From the NCBI RefSeq assembly GCF_023283925.1, contig NZ_JAKIKX010000002.1:434001-498000 (forward strand): DNA of 64,000 nucleotides. Reading direction: 5' to 3'. The stretch is from Shewanella marisflavi (lineage in GTDB: Bacteria; Pseudomonadota; Gammaproteobacteria; Enterobacterales; Shewanellaceae). The translations under genes and the position numbers were made by a program. Shown here one piece after another: positions 1 through 9,862 of the stretch. Within the stretch, counting starts at the first letter, position 1. Each line of letters opens with the position of its first letter. The notes beneath the pieces are model-generated. The model was given only the letters and a program-made list of their open reading frames with translations, searched no databases and had not been told where the DNA came from.

Positions 1-218
1 TCACCGCCATGCTCCAACACCTTATACCCGGCATCCACCGCCTGTTTAAGCTTGTCGCGATAGGCTTGTTGCTGTTCATCTGTCAGATTGGCTTTAGAGA
101 TGGTTCCCGCGCCGCCATGAATAGCGATAGAAAAAGGCGGTGTCTGCGCCATCACATTGGCGCTCATCAATAGACCCATCAGGCCAGATAACATTAGGGG
201 GGTAATAGTGCTTCTCAC
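1..218 (-). CDS. Isoaspartyl peptidase/L-asparaginase precursor (partial, N-terminus only)
   Basis: Only the first 72 or so codons lie in the window; the gene runs off the left edge. The GTG start at 218 is preceded by GAGGAAG at a suitable distance. The protein begins with a signal peptide (hydrophobic stretch, likely cut after VMA at about residue 24). The sequence FSIAIHGGAGTI follows, the N-terminal signature of plant-type asparaginases/isoaspartyl peptidases (Ntn-hydrolases that hydrolyse L-asparagine and beta-aspartyl dipeptides). The nucleophilic threonine lies outside the window, so activity cannot be judged. The signal peptide suggests a periplasmic enzyme. It is transcribed divergently from tamA. 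Confidence 0.85.
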   Translation of the reverse strand, partial: MRSTITPLMLSGLMGLLMSANVMAQTPPFSIAIHGGAGTISKANLTDEQQQAYRDKLKQAVDAGYKVLEHGG

Positions 219-351
219 GTTAGGCTTCCTCGTTATTGTTTGCCTTCTTTGTACCGATTTTAATCATTAATTACAATCACCATCTTGCTTGCCCTCTATA
301 ATCTGCGACAATAAACAACAATAAAATTCTCAACTAGATAGAGCCTTTTTC

Positions 352-2199
352 TTGCGGATCTCATCTTCTTTATCCCGGCTACTACTCCTAACCCTACTCA
401 GTTTGAGTTTGGGTACCTCTACTGCCTGGGCCGATAAATGGCTTAAGGTAGAGATTAGCGGCGCCGATGAGGCGCTAACGCGTAATATCACGGCCCACCT
501 GGGCACTATCCCCAACTCAGAGGTACAACGCCGCGCCTTCATCTTCAATGCCGAAGACAACATAGAAGCCGCGCTGCATTCGATGGGCTACTACAAGGCA
601 AAGATTGAACCTCAGCTCGATAGTCCAGAAAATGCGCCCTGGACCTTACGCCTGGCCATCACGCCCGGCGAGCCAACGCTGATTCAGTGGATAGATATTC
701 GCCTCTCGGGCGAGATCCTCGATGACGAAGTGATCGACCGATGGCTGAAACAGATCACCATTAAGCCCGGTGATCAGCTCAACCATGGCGACTATGAGTC
801 GATAAAATCTCAGCTACTGACCTATGCCCTTGCCCGCGGCTATTTTGAAGGGAAATATGTCACCAACCAGATAGTGGTCAACCGAGATCTCAACAGTGCA
901 CAGATCAGCCTGCATTACGACTCTGGGCCGCGCTATCGTATCGGCGAGGTTCACTTTAACGGCCATGATCTGGTGCCAGGTTTTCTGGACCAGTTAATCC
1001 CTTTCGAAGCGAACTCGCGGTACAGTACTGGCAAATTGGGCGCCCTCAACCGAGAGCTAGTGGATACAGGTTACTTCAACAATATTAAGGTTTTACCACA
1101 ACTCGACAAGATAGCAGATGACAGAGTCCCCATCCGCGTCGAGCTAAGCCCCAGACCCACCCACTCTATCGAGCTGGGTGTCGGTGCCGACATAGGTAAT
1201 TCTATTGATAACAAGGTAGACCCCAGAATAAGGGCCACCTGGCGCATGCCGCAGATTAACCGCTATGGGCATTCTCAGGAAACCAGTATCGAATGGTCAC
1301 CCGACACGCCAAAGTTTCTGACGACCTACACCATTCCCATGAGTCATCCGCTGGATGACCAACTCAAGCTAAGAATTGGGCTGCTCAGGGACAAATATGG
1401 TGTCACTCAAGTCTATGACCCCGACAAGCGAGAATATCGCAACACGGGCGAACTCGAGTCAGTGAAAAAGCTCATTGGTGTTGTCAGACAGAAACAGTTC
1501 GGCAATCAATGGATCTTTACTTACTCTCTCGATGCCATCAACGAACGATATACTCAGTCGGATATCGACTACAAACCCGATCTCTTTCTGTTTGGAACCA
1601 GCCTGTCACAAACCATCAGGGGAGATAACAGCCTGGATCCTAAGTCTGGCTATTATCAGTCTTACAGCATGGAATACGCGGAACCTGAACTTGGCTCTGA
1701 TCTGCGCCTGGGTCGAATTCAGGCCAAGTTTAAATGGATAGATACCTTCTTTGGTAAACACAGGTTTGTGTCACGTTTGGATCTCGGTGCCAACCTGGTT
1801 AAAAAGGAAGATCTGCCGCTGGTACCGCCTTCTCTGCGCTATTTTGCCGGCGGCGATCAAAGCATACGCGGTTACAGCTATCAGGAATTGGGGCCCTATA
1901 TCGACTATATCGATACTGAAGAGCAACTGGCCCGTATGGTTGTCGGGGGCCAGTATCTTTTAGTGGGCAGCCTGGAATACCAATACTATCTGACACCGAC
2001 CTGGCGTCTGGGGACCTTCATCGATGCCGGTAATGCCTTTGATGACACCCAGTTTGACCCTATTGTCTCAGTCGGTGGCGGCGTACACTGGATATCGCCC
2101 ATAGGGCCGATAAAATTGGATCTCGGTGTCGGCCTTAACGAAACCGAAACCGTAGACCGTAGCTGGCGTATCCACTTCACCATGGGGGCTGAGATATGA
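352..2199 (+). CDS. tamA: TamA, outer-membrane translocation and assembly module subunit
   Basis: Omp85-superfamily outer-membrane protein that works with TamB in placing some outer-membrane proteins and in envelope lipid homeostasis. The 615-residue protein opens with a signal peptide (cut after AWA near residue 27). Three POTRA-like domains (about 28-265) and a C-terminal beta-barrel follow. The barrel carries GGDQSIRGYSYQ near residue 500, the family's inward-folded loop motif. E. coli TamA is 577 aa, so the length fits. No ATG gives a plausible signal peptide; the TTG at 352 does, although its ribosome site is weak. The stop codon overlaps the tamB start (ATGA), indicating translational coupling. 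Confidence 0.93.
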   Translation: MRISSSLSRLLLLTLLSLSLGTSTAWADKWLKVEISGADEALTRNITAHLGTIPNSEVQRRAFIFNAEDNIEAALHSMGYYKAKIEPQLDSPENAPWTLRLAITPGEPTLIQWIDIRLSGEILDDEVIDRWLKQITIKPGDQLNHGDYESIKSQLLTYALARGYFEGKYVTNQIVVNRDLNSAQISLHYDSGPRYRIGEVHFNGHDLVPGFLDQLIPFEANSRYSTGKLGALNRELVDTGYFNNIKVLPQLDKIADDRVPIRVELSPRPTHSIELGVGADIGNSIDNKVDPRIRATWRMPQINRYGHSQETSIEWSPDTPKFLTTYTIPMSHPLDDQLKLRIGLLRDKYGVTQVYDPDKREYRNTGELESVKKLIGVVRQKQFGNQWIFTYSLDAINERYTQSDIDYKPDLFLFGTSLSQTIRGDNSLDPKSGYYQSYSMEYAEPELGSDLRLGRIQAKFKWIDTFFGKHRFVSRLDLGANLVKKEDLPLVPPSLRYFAGGDQSIRGYSYQELGPYIDYIDTEEQLARMVVGGQYLLVGSLEYQYYLTPTWRLGTFIDAGNAFDDTQFDPIVSVGGGVHWISPIGPIKLDLGVGLNETETVDRSWRIHFTMGAEI

Positions 2200-5100
2200 T
2201 TGACCAGCCCAATGAGCTAGATCTGGCACAAACCGATGACCAGGGCGCGGCGCCGGTTAAACCCCTAAGCCCCTTTAAGCGACTGCTTCGCTGGCTGCGC
2301 AACCTGATCCGCCTGGTTTTCTATCTGCCCTTAGCTCTGCTGATCATGCTGGCCTTAATGATCGGCACTCCCCTAGGTACGCGCCTGTCAGTCATCTTGG
2401 CCGATGCCTTAGTGCCCAATTTATCGCTCAGCTACAGCGCGGGCCGGCTCAATGGCCAATTAACCCTAGATCATGCCCACTGGCAGATGGCGGGCATAGT
2501 GGTTGATACTCAAGATCTGACCCTCAACTGGCGTCCGCTATGTCTGCTGCAGCGCCAACTTTGTGTCGATACCTTAAGTGCCTCGGCGGTGCACGTCGAC
2601 ATAGATACAGATGAGCTTAAAGGTGAAGATGACAACCCAGACCTAGCGACAGAGTCACCTAACCCTGAAGGATCAGAGCCCATCAAAGAGGAGGTAGCAG
2701 AGGCCGATGATCAGCAGCTGGTACTTCCCTTTGGCATAGTGCTCAATCAAGGCGATCTGAAACTGGTCAAGGTTCGGGTCAACCAGATGCAGTTTAATGC
2801 CGACGCCCTCACAGCCAAGGCCAGCTGGTTAGAAACAGGGCTCAGGGTAAACCAACTGGCCAGCCAAGGTCTCTATATCGATATTCCACTGTCTGCAGAA
2901 ACGGATAAGGCTGCTGATAGCGACCAAGCTGATGCCGATAGCTGGCCACTCACTCAGTTGCCAGAGGTAGCCATTCCCATGCCTATCTTTGTCGATACCG
3001 CCGAACTCACCAACAGCGAGCTAAGGCTGGGGCAAAGAATCGATCATTTCCAAGCCTTCGCCCTGCAAGGCAGTTATGTGGGCTACAAGATCACCTTAGA
3101 CAGCCTAGATGTGCAGCATGACTATGGTAAGGCCCACCTAGATGGCCATATGAGCCTAGAGCAAGATTACCCTATGGCGCTGAACCTGCAGGCCGATCTC
3201 GCCAGTCAGCAGCTCACCGAGCTGCCACAGTTGAAACGCCAGCAGCTAGAAGCGGAAATAAACGGTGGCTTTGCCGGGCTCGCGGTAACACTAAGAGGCA
3301 AAGGTCATTTAGATCTCAACCTGGATGGCGAAATCAACCTGGACACCCCTTTACTGCCCTATCGTGTGGCGCTAACCAGCCCCCATCTGATGTGGCCGCT
3401 TGCCGAGCCTGAATATGAAACCAAAATCCTCACACTCAATAGTCAAGGTAACCTTCAGAAACAAAGTGTCACCCTAAGCGGCGACCTGAAGACCCCTTAT
3501 CATCCTTGGCTTACGCTCGATGCCGAGTTTGAACACCAAACTAAGCAACTCTCGTTCGCTAAGCTGGATGTCGACAGTGAGATGGGCAAGGCCAAACTCG
3601 CAGGACAACTGGCTTATGGCGACAAACTCCACTGGGATCTGCAGCTCGACGCCCAGACACTGGATCTGAGCCAGCTCAATATCACCACTGAGCAGCCCCT
3701 GCCCGAGACAGAAATTAACGGCAGCTTGCACAGCCAAGGGGACTATAGTGACAAACAGTGGGCGATTGGCGTCAGCGATGCCGATCTTCAAGGTCACGTT
3801 GCAAACTATCCGCTGCGGCTTCAAGGCGATATTGCCATCAATGACAAATTCCAGCTTAATGCCAAGCAGCTACAGCTCAATGCCTTAGAGTCAGAGCTTA
3901 CCTTGTCGGGACGTGTCGATGACAACTGGTCTCTCGATGGTCATCTGAGTGTGCCGGCGCTTAGCCTGTGGGACCCCAAGGCAAGTGGTGCTATCGAGGC
4001 GGTTATCAATGTCTCAGGTGACGACGAGCACCCGGAAATTGCCATCAATGCCGATAGTGTGGAGCTGCAATACGCCGATATACAAGTCGAGAAGGCAAAA
4101 CTGATCGCCTTCTATCGTCCCCAGGATGAGCATCAATTTGCCCTGTCGTTAAAATCATCCGATATCAAACGGCAAAACGTTAGCTTGAGTACCCTCACCT
4201 TAGGGTTTAAAGGCGATCTCAATAAACAAAAATTGGGGCTGCAGACCTATGGCGATATCCAGCTGCAAACCTCCATCGCATCCAGCTTTGATGATAAAGC
4301 CCAAAGGTTCGATGCCAGCGTCAATCGTATTAACCTTAAATCTCGCCTAGGCGACATGGCACTGGACAAGCCCATAGCACTCTATTGGGATCAGCAACAA
4401 GGCTATGGTGAGGTCGCGCCTTTCTGTTGGCAACATGAAGCCGCCAGCCTTTGCCTGACCGACATTGCAGAACTTGGCGACAAGGGCGATACCCAGCTGC
4501 AGTTTAGCGGTGATCTTGGCGCGCTGCTTTCGCCCATCTTACCCGATCGTCTGACCTGGCGGGGACCGACCCAGCTCGACGCTCTATTTCATTGGGCCAA
4601 AGGAGAGAAACCTACAGGCGAGATTGAACTGGCGATGGCACCCGGCCAGTTTGACTTAACCACCAACAGACGCCAGATTAACGCGCAATATAAGTATCTG
4701 CAGCTGAGCGCACAGCTCTCCCCTGAGCGTTTTACCGCCGATGCCAAGTTCGAGTCTGAACGTTTCGCTAAGCTGAACGCCGGGGTAGAAATCAGCACAG
4801 ATCCCGAGCATCGTCTCAGCGGCCAAATCGACCTGAAAGATATCAACCTCCATGCGCTGGCAGACTTTACTCCACAGCTTGAGGTACTCGACGGCCGGGT
4901 GAGCAGTGCCATTACACTTGGCGGCACCCTAGAGAGCCCGCAGCTGACCGGCTCAGTTGACCTCATCGACGGGCAATTAGCCGCGGCGGCTAACCCGACA
5001 CTACTGGACAACATAGCGCTAACACTCTCACTCGTGGGCCAAGGGGCTAAACTCACTAGCCAGTGGACCATGGGCGAAGGCAAGGCAGAACTTGAAGGGG

Positions 5101-6095
5101 ATCTGAACTGGCAAGAGGGTTTACAAGGAGATTTTCAGTTCAAAGGCGATAAACTTGCCATTATTCAACCGCCGCTGGCTATCTTAGATGTCTCACCTGA
5201 CCTCACCATAGGCTTTAGCAACAAGCACTTAGATATCCAAGGGAATGTAGATATCCCTTCAGGCCATATCAAGATAGTACAGTTGCCCGAAGGTGGTGTG
5301 GCGCAATCGGATGATGTGATCTTTAACGACAGTCTGTCGACACAGGTGCAGGAAAAAAATCCTATCGCCATTACCAGTCAAATCATGGTCAATGTCGGTG
5401 ACAAGCTCAACATTGACGGCATGGGACTGCGGGGCATGCTACAGGGTACTCTGGAACTGCGCCAGGCGGCCTTTAAACCTCCTCTGCTCTACGGTGACAT
5501 CAGAGTGGTCAATGGCACCTATAAATTCATGGGCCAGACCCTGTCGATCAATGCCGGTGAAGTACAGTTTATTGGCCCTATGGCCGTGCCGAACCTGAAT
5601 ATTGAAGCGACACGGGAGATCAAAGAAGATGATGTTATCGCGGGCGTGCGCATCACCGGCACACCGGCGAAACCTGTGGTCACCCTCTTTTCAAACCCTG
5701 CCAAAGAGCAAGCTGAGATCCTCTCTTACATCATCAAGGGAACTGGGCTGAATAACTCAGATTCAGATCAAAACAATGCCTTAATGATGGGCGCCGCCCT
5801 GACTCTGGGCAATCAGCTCGGCGATAATGCCTTTTCCAATGTGGGTAGCTCTGCAAGTAGTGTGATAGAAAAGCTGGGGATCTCTAACGTTCAACTCGAT
5901 GCCAACGATGACGGTAAAGTTGCCATAAGCGGCTATATCGGCGATGACCTTATGGTTAAATACGGCGTGGGCGTATTCAACCCAGGTTATGAGATGACTG
6001 TGCGCTACTACCTGATGTCTCAGCTCTATCTGGAAAGCGTCTCAGGCACCATCTCTAAGACTTTAGATATCTACTACAGCTTCGATATCGATTAA
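2196..6095 (+). CDS. tamB: TamB, inner-membrane-anchored translocation and assembly module subunit
   Basis: Very long AsmA-like/DUF490 protein, 1299 aa against about 1259 in E. coli. One N-terminal membrane anchor (about residues 38-62) is followed by a long repetitive beta-rich periplasmic part and the conserved C-terminal TamB domain (about 960-1299). In the family this part forms a hydrophobic groove thought to carry lipids between the membranes and to contact TamA. An acidic, low-complexity linker (about residues 143-178) interrupts the early periplasmic part; it looks like a lineage-specific insertion. It starts inside the tamA stop codon (4-bp overlap), so the two genes are one operon, ending at the hairpin at 6113-6143. 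Confidence 0.93.
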   Translation: MIDQPNELDLAQTDDQGAAPVKPLSPFKRLLRWLRNLIRLVFYLPLALLIMLALMIGTPLGTRLSVILADALVPNLSLSYSAGRLNGQLTLDHAHWQMAGIVVDTQDLTLNWRPLCLLQRQLCVDTLSASAVHVDIDTDELKGEDDNPDLATESPNPEGSEPIKEEVAEADDQQLVLPFGIVLNQGDLKLVKVRVNQMQFNADALTAKASWLETGLRVNQLASQGLYIDIPLSAETDKAADSDQADADSWPLTQLPEVAIPMPIFVDTAELTNSELRLGQRIDHFQAFALQGSYVGYKITLDSLDVQHDYGKAHLDGHMSLEQDYPMALNLQADLASQQLTELPQLKRQQLEAEINGGFAGLAVTLRGKGHLDLNLDGEINLDTPLLPYRVALTSPHLMWPLAEPEYETKILTLNSQGNLQKQSVTLSGDLKTPYHPWLTLDAEFEHQTKQLSFAKLDVDSEMGKAKLAGQLAYGDKLHWDLQLDAQTLDLSQLNITTEQPLPETEINGSLHSQGDYSDKQWAIGVSDADLQGHVANYPLRLQGDIAINDKFQLNAKQLQLNALESELTLSGRVDDNWSLDGHLSVPALSLWDPKASGAIEAVINVSGDDEHPEIAINADSVELQYADIQVEKAKLIAFYRPQDEHQFALSLKSSDIKRQNVSLSTLTLGFKGDLNKQKLGLQTYGDIQLQTSIASSFDDKAQRFDASVNRINLKSRLGDMALDKPIALYWDQQQGYGEVAPFCWQHEAASLCLTDIAELGDKGDTQLQFSGDLGALLSPILPDRLTWRGPTQLDALFHWAKGEKPTGEIELAMAPGQFDLTTNRRQINAQYKYLQLSAQLSPERFTADAKFESERFAKLNAGVEISTDPEHRLSGQIDLKDINLHALADFTPQLEVLDGRVSSAITLGGTLESPQLTGSVDLIDGQLAAAANPTLLDNIALTLSLVGQGAKLTSQWTMGEGKAELEGDLNWQEGLQGDFQFKGDKLAIIQPPLAILDVSPDLTIGFSNKHLDIQGNVDIPSGHIKIVQLPEGGVAQSDDVIFNDSLSTQVQEKNPIAITSQIMVNVGDKLNIDGMGLRGMLQGTLELRQAAFKPPLLYGDIRVVNGTYKFMGQTLSINAGEVQFIGPMAVPNLNIEATREIKEDDVIAGVRITGTPAKPVVTLFSNPAKEQAEILSYIIKGTGLNNSDSDQNNALMMGAALTLGNQLGDNAFSNVGSSASSVIEKLGISNVQLDANDDGKVAISGYIGDDLMVKYGVGVFNPGYEMTVRYYLMSQLYLESVSGTISKTLDIYYSFDID

Positions 6096-6112
6096 TGCTA
6101 TTGGCCTGACAC

Positions 6113-6143
6113 AAAAAAGCCGCTGTTTTCAGCGGCTTTTCTT
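6113..6143. terminator. Bidirectional rho-independent terminator (tamB / fadR)
   Basis: A perfect 10-bp stem (AAAAGCCGCT, 6115-6124, with 6131-6140) with a 6-nt loop lies between the convergent tamB and fadR genes. A-rich and T-rich flanks allow it to work on both strands. Confidence 0.9.
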
Positions 6144-6205
6144 TAGTTCATCACCTATGGGAACTCGATGTCAGCACTACAACGGCATCACCAAATGGCA
6201 GACGA

Positions 6206-6964
6206 TTAGACGTTTGCCTCGGCAGATTGCAGCAGGCTACTCTTGTGTCGCTGCCAAACCTTACCGCTATTGATACCGTAACTGCGCATCAGCACAGGTA
6301 CATCGTGGTGGTTATGCTCTTTCGCTAAGGCTTCGAGTGCCTGATAGAAATCGAGAGCCAACTCCCTCGCCTTTTCAATAGCAAAATACTCTTCACCCAC
6401 GCGGCTATAGAGACCTTTAAAGCCATTAAGGATCAGAACGTAGAGCGGGTTACCAGAGTGATAGGCCAGGGTATGATGCAGATTATAATCAAACTCAATA
6501 AATGCCTTGGCCTCATCCTTCAGGGTCGCCAGCGGCGCTAACGCTTCAAGCACCTTATCAGGGTTATAACGCACAGCGCCCTTGAAGTAGATGGCGCTGA
6601 TGTTAGTGCGGGCAGACAAGAGTTGCTCCAGCAGTACAGGTTCACCGGCAGGATTCAAGTCGGCAATGGTTTCCAACACATTCAGACCTGAGGTTTCCCA
6701 GATATCATTTACACGTGTCGGTTTACCGTGTTGAATCGTTAACCAGCCATCGCGTGCCAGACGCTGTAGCACTTCACGCAATGTGGTGCGAGTCACACCA
6801 ATTAGCTCGGATAATTCACGTTCTGCAGGTAAGATGGAGCCGGGTGGAAACTTTCCCTCCCAAATAGAACGAACAATATACTTTTCGGCAAAGCTGGCAG
6901 GACCTTTCGCTTCAATAATATCTTTGTCTTTGGGCGTTACAGGTGCTTTGGGGACAGTTGTCAT
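6206..6964 (-). CDS. fadR: FadR, fatty-acid metabolism regulator (GntR family)
   Basis: Acyl-CoA-responsive transcription factor that represses beta-oxidation genes and activates unsaturated fatty-acid synthesis in other gammaproteobacteria. The winged helix-turn-helix (about residues 25-85) includes [20 protein letters not shown], nearly identical to E. coli FadR as I recall it. A helical acyl-CoA-binding domain follows (for example [14 protein letters not shown]). I place the start at ATG 6964, giving 252 aa. A TTG at 6985 would add seven residues, and E. coli FadR (239 aa) begins closer to GPASFAEKY, so the true start is uncertain. Divergent from nhaB, as in E. coli. A FadR-like operator lies 38-54 bp upstream, suggesting autoregulation. 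Confidence 0.93.
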   Translation of the reverse strand: MTTVPKAPVTPKDKDIIEAKGPASFAEKYIVRSIWEGKFPPGSILPAERELSELIGVTRTTLREVLQRLARDGWLTIQHGKPTRVNDIWETSGLNVLETIADLNPAGEPVLLEQLLSARTNISAIYFKGAVRYNPDKVLEALAPLATLKDEAKAFIEFDYNLHHTLAYHSGNPLYVLILNGFKGLYSRVGEEYFAIEKARELALDFYQALEALAKEHNHHDVPVLMRSYGINSGKVWQRHKSSLLQSAEANV

Positions 6965-7001
6965 CAGGCCGCTATTCCAATTCAATGAAAGTTATTTTGG
7001 T

Positions 7002-7018
7002 AACTGATCATACCAGAG
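7002..7018. promoter_or_regulatory. Candidate FadR operator upstream of fadR
   Basis: The sequence aactgatcataccagag matches the FadR core TGGT-NNN-ACCA at all but one position (TGAT-CAT-ACCA). It sits in the fadR-nhaB divergent intergenic region, 38 bp before the fadR start. The family consensus is recalled and was not computed here. Confidence 0.5.
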
Positions 7019-7262
7019 CGAGGAAAAATGGAAACCTAATCCGTAACAATACTGGATAAGATCAAGGACAGAGATCTCATTACTGAGTAAAATACACACT
7101 ATATCAACAAGCTTGTGATGTAGATTGCAGTTAATGTCTGTTTTTAGCCCATGGCGGTCATAAAAGTATTAAATTCTACATATCATTAGGCTACACTGAT
7201 GTGAAAAGCAGACTGTATGTAAAGTTTCTGTCAAAAAATAATTATATAGATGAGAGGATGCC

Positions 7263-8858
7263 ATGCCTGTGACCATGAGTCAGGCGTTTATTGACAATTT
7301 CTTAGGAAATTCTCCTAAGTGGTTCAAAATCGCAATTTTATCGTTTTTAGTGATCAACCCAATAATCTTCTATCTCAATCCATTCGTTGCCGGATGGTTA
7401 TTGGTAATAGAGTTTATTTTCACCCTAGCGATGGCGCTCAAATGCTACCCCCTACAACCAGGTGGTTTGCTGGCTATCGAGGCGGTGATCATTGGCATGA
7501 CCTCACCTAGCCAGGTGCTCCATGAAATTGAGGCCAACCTTGAAGTCTTGTTACTGCTGATCTTTATGGTGGCAGGCATCTACTTCATGAAACAGCTGCT
7601 GCTGTTCGTGTTTACCAAGATGATCACCAAGATCCGCTCTAAAGTAGTGGTCTCCTTGATGTTCTGTATCGCCTCGGCCTTCCTGTCGGCCTTCCTCGAC
7701 GCCTTAACCGTGATCGCGGTTATTATCGCCGTCGCCGTGGGCTTCTACTCGATTTACCACAAGGTCGCTTCAGGTAAGAACTTTTCCGACGATCACGATC
7801 ACACCTCAGATCAGCACGGTGAAGGCCATTCACTGTGTGAAAATGAACTCGAGGCGTTTCGTGGGTTCTTGCGTAACCTGCTGATGCATGCTGGTGTCGG
7901 TACTGCACTGGGTGGCGTTTGTACCATGGTCGGTGAACCACAAAACCTGATCATTGCCGCCCAGGCCAACTGGCAGTTTGGTGAATTTGCCCTGCGTATG
8001 GGCCCTGTAACAATTCCAGTATTCTTTGCCGGTATCGCCACCTGTTTCCTGGTGGAGAAATTTAAATGGTTTGGCTATGGCCAGCAACTGCCAGAAGCCG
8101 TACATAAGATACTCTCTGACTATGCCTCATATGAAGATGCCCGCCGCACAAAGCATGACAAAATTAAGCTTGTGGTCCAGGCCTTTGTGGGTGTTTGGCT
8201 CATCGTTGGCCTGGCGTTCCACCTGGCGTCAGTTGGCCTAATTGGTCTGTCAGTGATCATCCTAACGACCGCCTTTAACGGCGTCACCAACGAACATGCG
8301 CTGGGTAAAGCCTTCGAAGAGGCCCTGCCTTTCACCGCGCTACTGGCGGTATTCTTTGCTATCGTTGGCGTAATTATCGATCAACAACTGTTTGCCCCAG
8401 TGATCCAGTGGGCACTAAGTTACGAAGGTAACACTCAGCTGGTGATCTTCTACATCGCCAACGGCCTGCTCTCTATGGTGAGTGACAACGTATTTGTGGG
8501 CACTGTCTATATCAACGAGGTCAAGGCGGCGCTACTGGATGGTCAGATCACCCGCGATCAGTTCGATCTGCTGGCGGTGGCTATCAACACGGGTACCAAC
8601 CTACCATCGGTTGCGACACCTAATGGTCAGGCGGCGTTCCTCTTCCTACTGACATCGGCCATCGCACCTTTGATTAGGCTCTCCTATGGCCGCATGGTTA
8701 TGATGGCGCTACCTTACACCATCGTACTGTCAATCGTAGGGATTCTTACCATTGAGACAGGGTTCCTCACGGAGATGACCCAATACTTCTACGATTCTCA
8801 TATGTTGATCCATCATTCGGCAGCCGAAGCGGTTAAAGGCGCCGTCTCTGGGCACTAA
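7263..8858 (+). CDS. nhaB: NhaB, Na+/H+ antiporter
   Basis: Electrogenic inner-membrane sodium/proton antiporter. The 531-aa protein is hydrophobic with about a dozen membrane segments; E. coli NhaB is 513 aa. Family signatures include [19 protein letters not shown] and the C-terminal [19 protein letters not shown] region. A hydrophilic, His/Asp-rich loop near residues 176-189 ([14 protein letters not shown]) separates membrane blocks and might sense pH or metal; that role is inference. ATG at 7263 follows GAGAGG at good spacing. The neighbours fadR and dsbB are the same as in E. coli. The gene ends at its own terminator. Confidence 0.95.
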   Translation: MPVTMSQAFIDNFLGNSPKWFKIAILSFLVINPIIFYLNPFVAGWLLVIEFIFTLAMALKCYPLQPGGLLAIEAVIIGMTSPSQVLHEIEANLEVLLLLIFMVAGIYFMKQLLLFVFTKMITKIRSKVVVSLMFCIASAFLSAFLDALTVIAVIIAVAVGFYSIYHKVASGKNFSDDHDHTSDQHGEGHSLCENELEAFRGFLRNLLMHAGVGTALGGVCTMVGEPQNLIIAAQANWQFGEFALRMGPVTIPVFFAGIATCFLVEKFKWFGYGQQLPEAVHKILSDYASYEDARRTKHDKIKLVVQAFVGVWLIVGLAFHLASVGLIGLSVIILTTAFNGVTNEHALGKAFEEALPFTALLAVFFAIVGVIIDQQLFAPVIQWALSYEGNTQLVIFYIANGLLSMVSDNVFVGTVYINEVKAALLDGQITRDQFDLLAVAINTGTNLPSVATPNGQAAFLFLLTSAIAPLIRLSYGRMVMMALPYTIVLSIVGILTIETGFLTEMTQYFYDSHMLIHHSAAEAVKGAVSGH

Positions 8859-8900
8859 TTTGTTGATTGACTGAACTTATTTAGTTTCGTAAAGTCTTAA

Positions 8901-8932
8901 AAACGCCTCTAGCAGTTAGGGGCGTTTTTTTA
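8901..8932 (+). terminator. Rho-independent terminator of nhaB
   Basis: AAACGCCTCT pairs with AGGGGCGTTT (one G-U) across a 7-nt loop and is followed by a T run. It lies between nhaB and dsbB. Confidence 0.85.
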
Positions 8933-8945
8933 TAGGAGAATTTCG

Positions 8946-9461
8946 TTGAGCGCCCTGACCCGTTTTGCACAATCACGATTAGCATGGAGCACCTTGCTTG
9001 TTACGGCACTTATTCTTGAATGCTGTGCCCTCTTTTTCCAATATGTGATGAAACTTGACCCCTGTGTCATGTGTATCTACCAACGCGTTGCCGTCCTAGG
9101 ATTACTGCTTGCCGGACTGCTTGGGGTTATCGGCCATCAATACCGTTTAATTCGCTTTATCGGGGTGCTAATTTGGGGCATTAGCAGTGCATGGGGATTA
9201 AAACTGGCGCTTGAATTAGTGGAGATGCAGACCAATCCGTCGCCCTTCTCGACCTGCTCATTCCTTCCCGAGTTCCCGACCTGGATGCCGCTACACGAAT
9301 GGTTACCTTCAGTCTTCCTGCCAACCGGCATGTGTACCGACATTCCGTGGGAGATGTTTGGCATCACCATGTCACAATGGATGGTGGTCGCCTTCAGCAC
9401 TTACCTGATTGCCTTGGTGGTGTTTATTATTCCGGCATTGATGCCAACGAAGAAGGCTTGA
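8946..9461 (+). CDS. dsbB: DsbB, disulfide bond formation protein B
   Basis: Inner-membrane quinone oxidoreductase that reoxidises periplasmic DsbA. The 171-aa protein has four membrane helices and both redox cysteine pairs: CVMC at residues 40-43 and the loop pair C104/C130, at almost the E. coli positions. The start is TTG at 8946, supported by TAGGAG seven to eight bases upstream; no in-frame ATG would keep the first helix. It follows the nhaB terminator, so it probably has its own promoter in that short gap or depends on read-through. Confidence 0.94.
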   Translation: MSALTRFAQSRLAWSTLLVTALILECCALFFQYVMKLDPCVMCIYQRVAVLGLLLAGLLGVIGHQYRLIRFIGVLIWGISSAWGLKLALELVEMQTNPSPFSTCSFLPEFPTWMPLHEWLPSVFLPTGMCTDIPWEMFGITMSQWMVVAFSTYLIALVVFIIPALMPTKKA

Positions 9462-9486
9462 TGTGCGCTCAAGGTATCGCTTTTTG

Positions 9487-9512
9487 AAAAACGCCCCTAA
9501 CGGGCGTTTTTT
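9487..9512 (+). terminator. Rho-independent terminator of dsbB
   Basis: A perfect 10-bp stem (AAAAACGCCC with GGGCGTTTTT) and 5-nt loop end in a T run directly after dsbB. Confidence 0.9.
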
Positions 9513-9575
9513 ATGGCCCTGCAATGGGCCCTTTAATTTGCTTGAGTAACGACGACCAACAAAGTCATTTATTAA

Positions 9576-9742
9576 GGGGGTCTTGAAGCGTACCTTCACT
9601 GCAACCTAACGCCTGCCCGGCGGGGGATGTGCAAACACAATTTTGGCACGCTATGAATATGTCCCTATACGCTCCACGGCGACGTCCTGTCGCCGAGGGC
9701 CAAAATCGTGTTTACACTGAGTATCTAACGTCTCTTCGATTT
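9576..9742 (-). repeat. Structured repeat element, copy A
   Basis: Read on the minus strand it holds, in order: the box AAATCGAAGAGACG (9742-9729); a left arm GTGTAAACACGATTTTGGC (9717-9699); a 7-bp hairpin CGGCGAC/GTCGCCG (9695-9677); the stretch GAGCGTATAGGGA; a right arm GCCAAAATTGTGTTTGCAC (9647-9629) pairing with the left arm at 17 of 19 positions; the box CCGCCGGGCAGGCGTTAG; and a TGAAGGTA tail. Copies B and C share this order with different arm sequences. No coding capacity is evident. The bases from 9513 to 9862 hold nothing else I can identify. Confidence 0.75.
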
Positions 9743-9862
9743 GGCGGAATTGGTAATGAAAAGAGGATAAGACAGGGATTCGAGCTACAAGCTCCTGCTT
9801 AAGAATGAGGAGCTACGATGTGCAAAAACTGAGATAAATAGGCTAAACGCCACTATCACTTG

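Noticed and set aside
3474..3824. 116-codon minus-strand frame inside tamB
   Set aside because: It lies entirely within tamB, has no ribosome site and resembles nothing; it is a shadow of the coding strand.
4589..5083. 164-codon minus-strand frame inside tamB
   Set aside because: Ser/Pro/Leu-rich composition typical of an antisense shadow, fully inside tamB.
9604..9742. Integron attC site in the island
   Set aside because: Motifs such as ACCTAAC and GTTAGAT resemble attC core sites, but the required pair in opposite sense at the right distance is absent, no integrase is present, and the long arms differ from attC.
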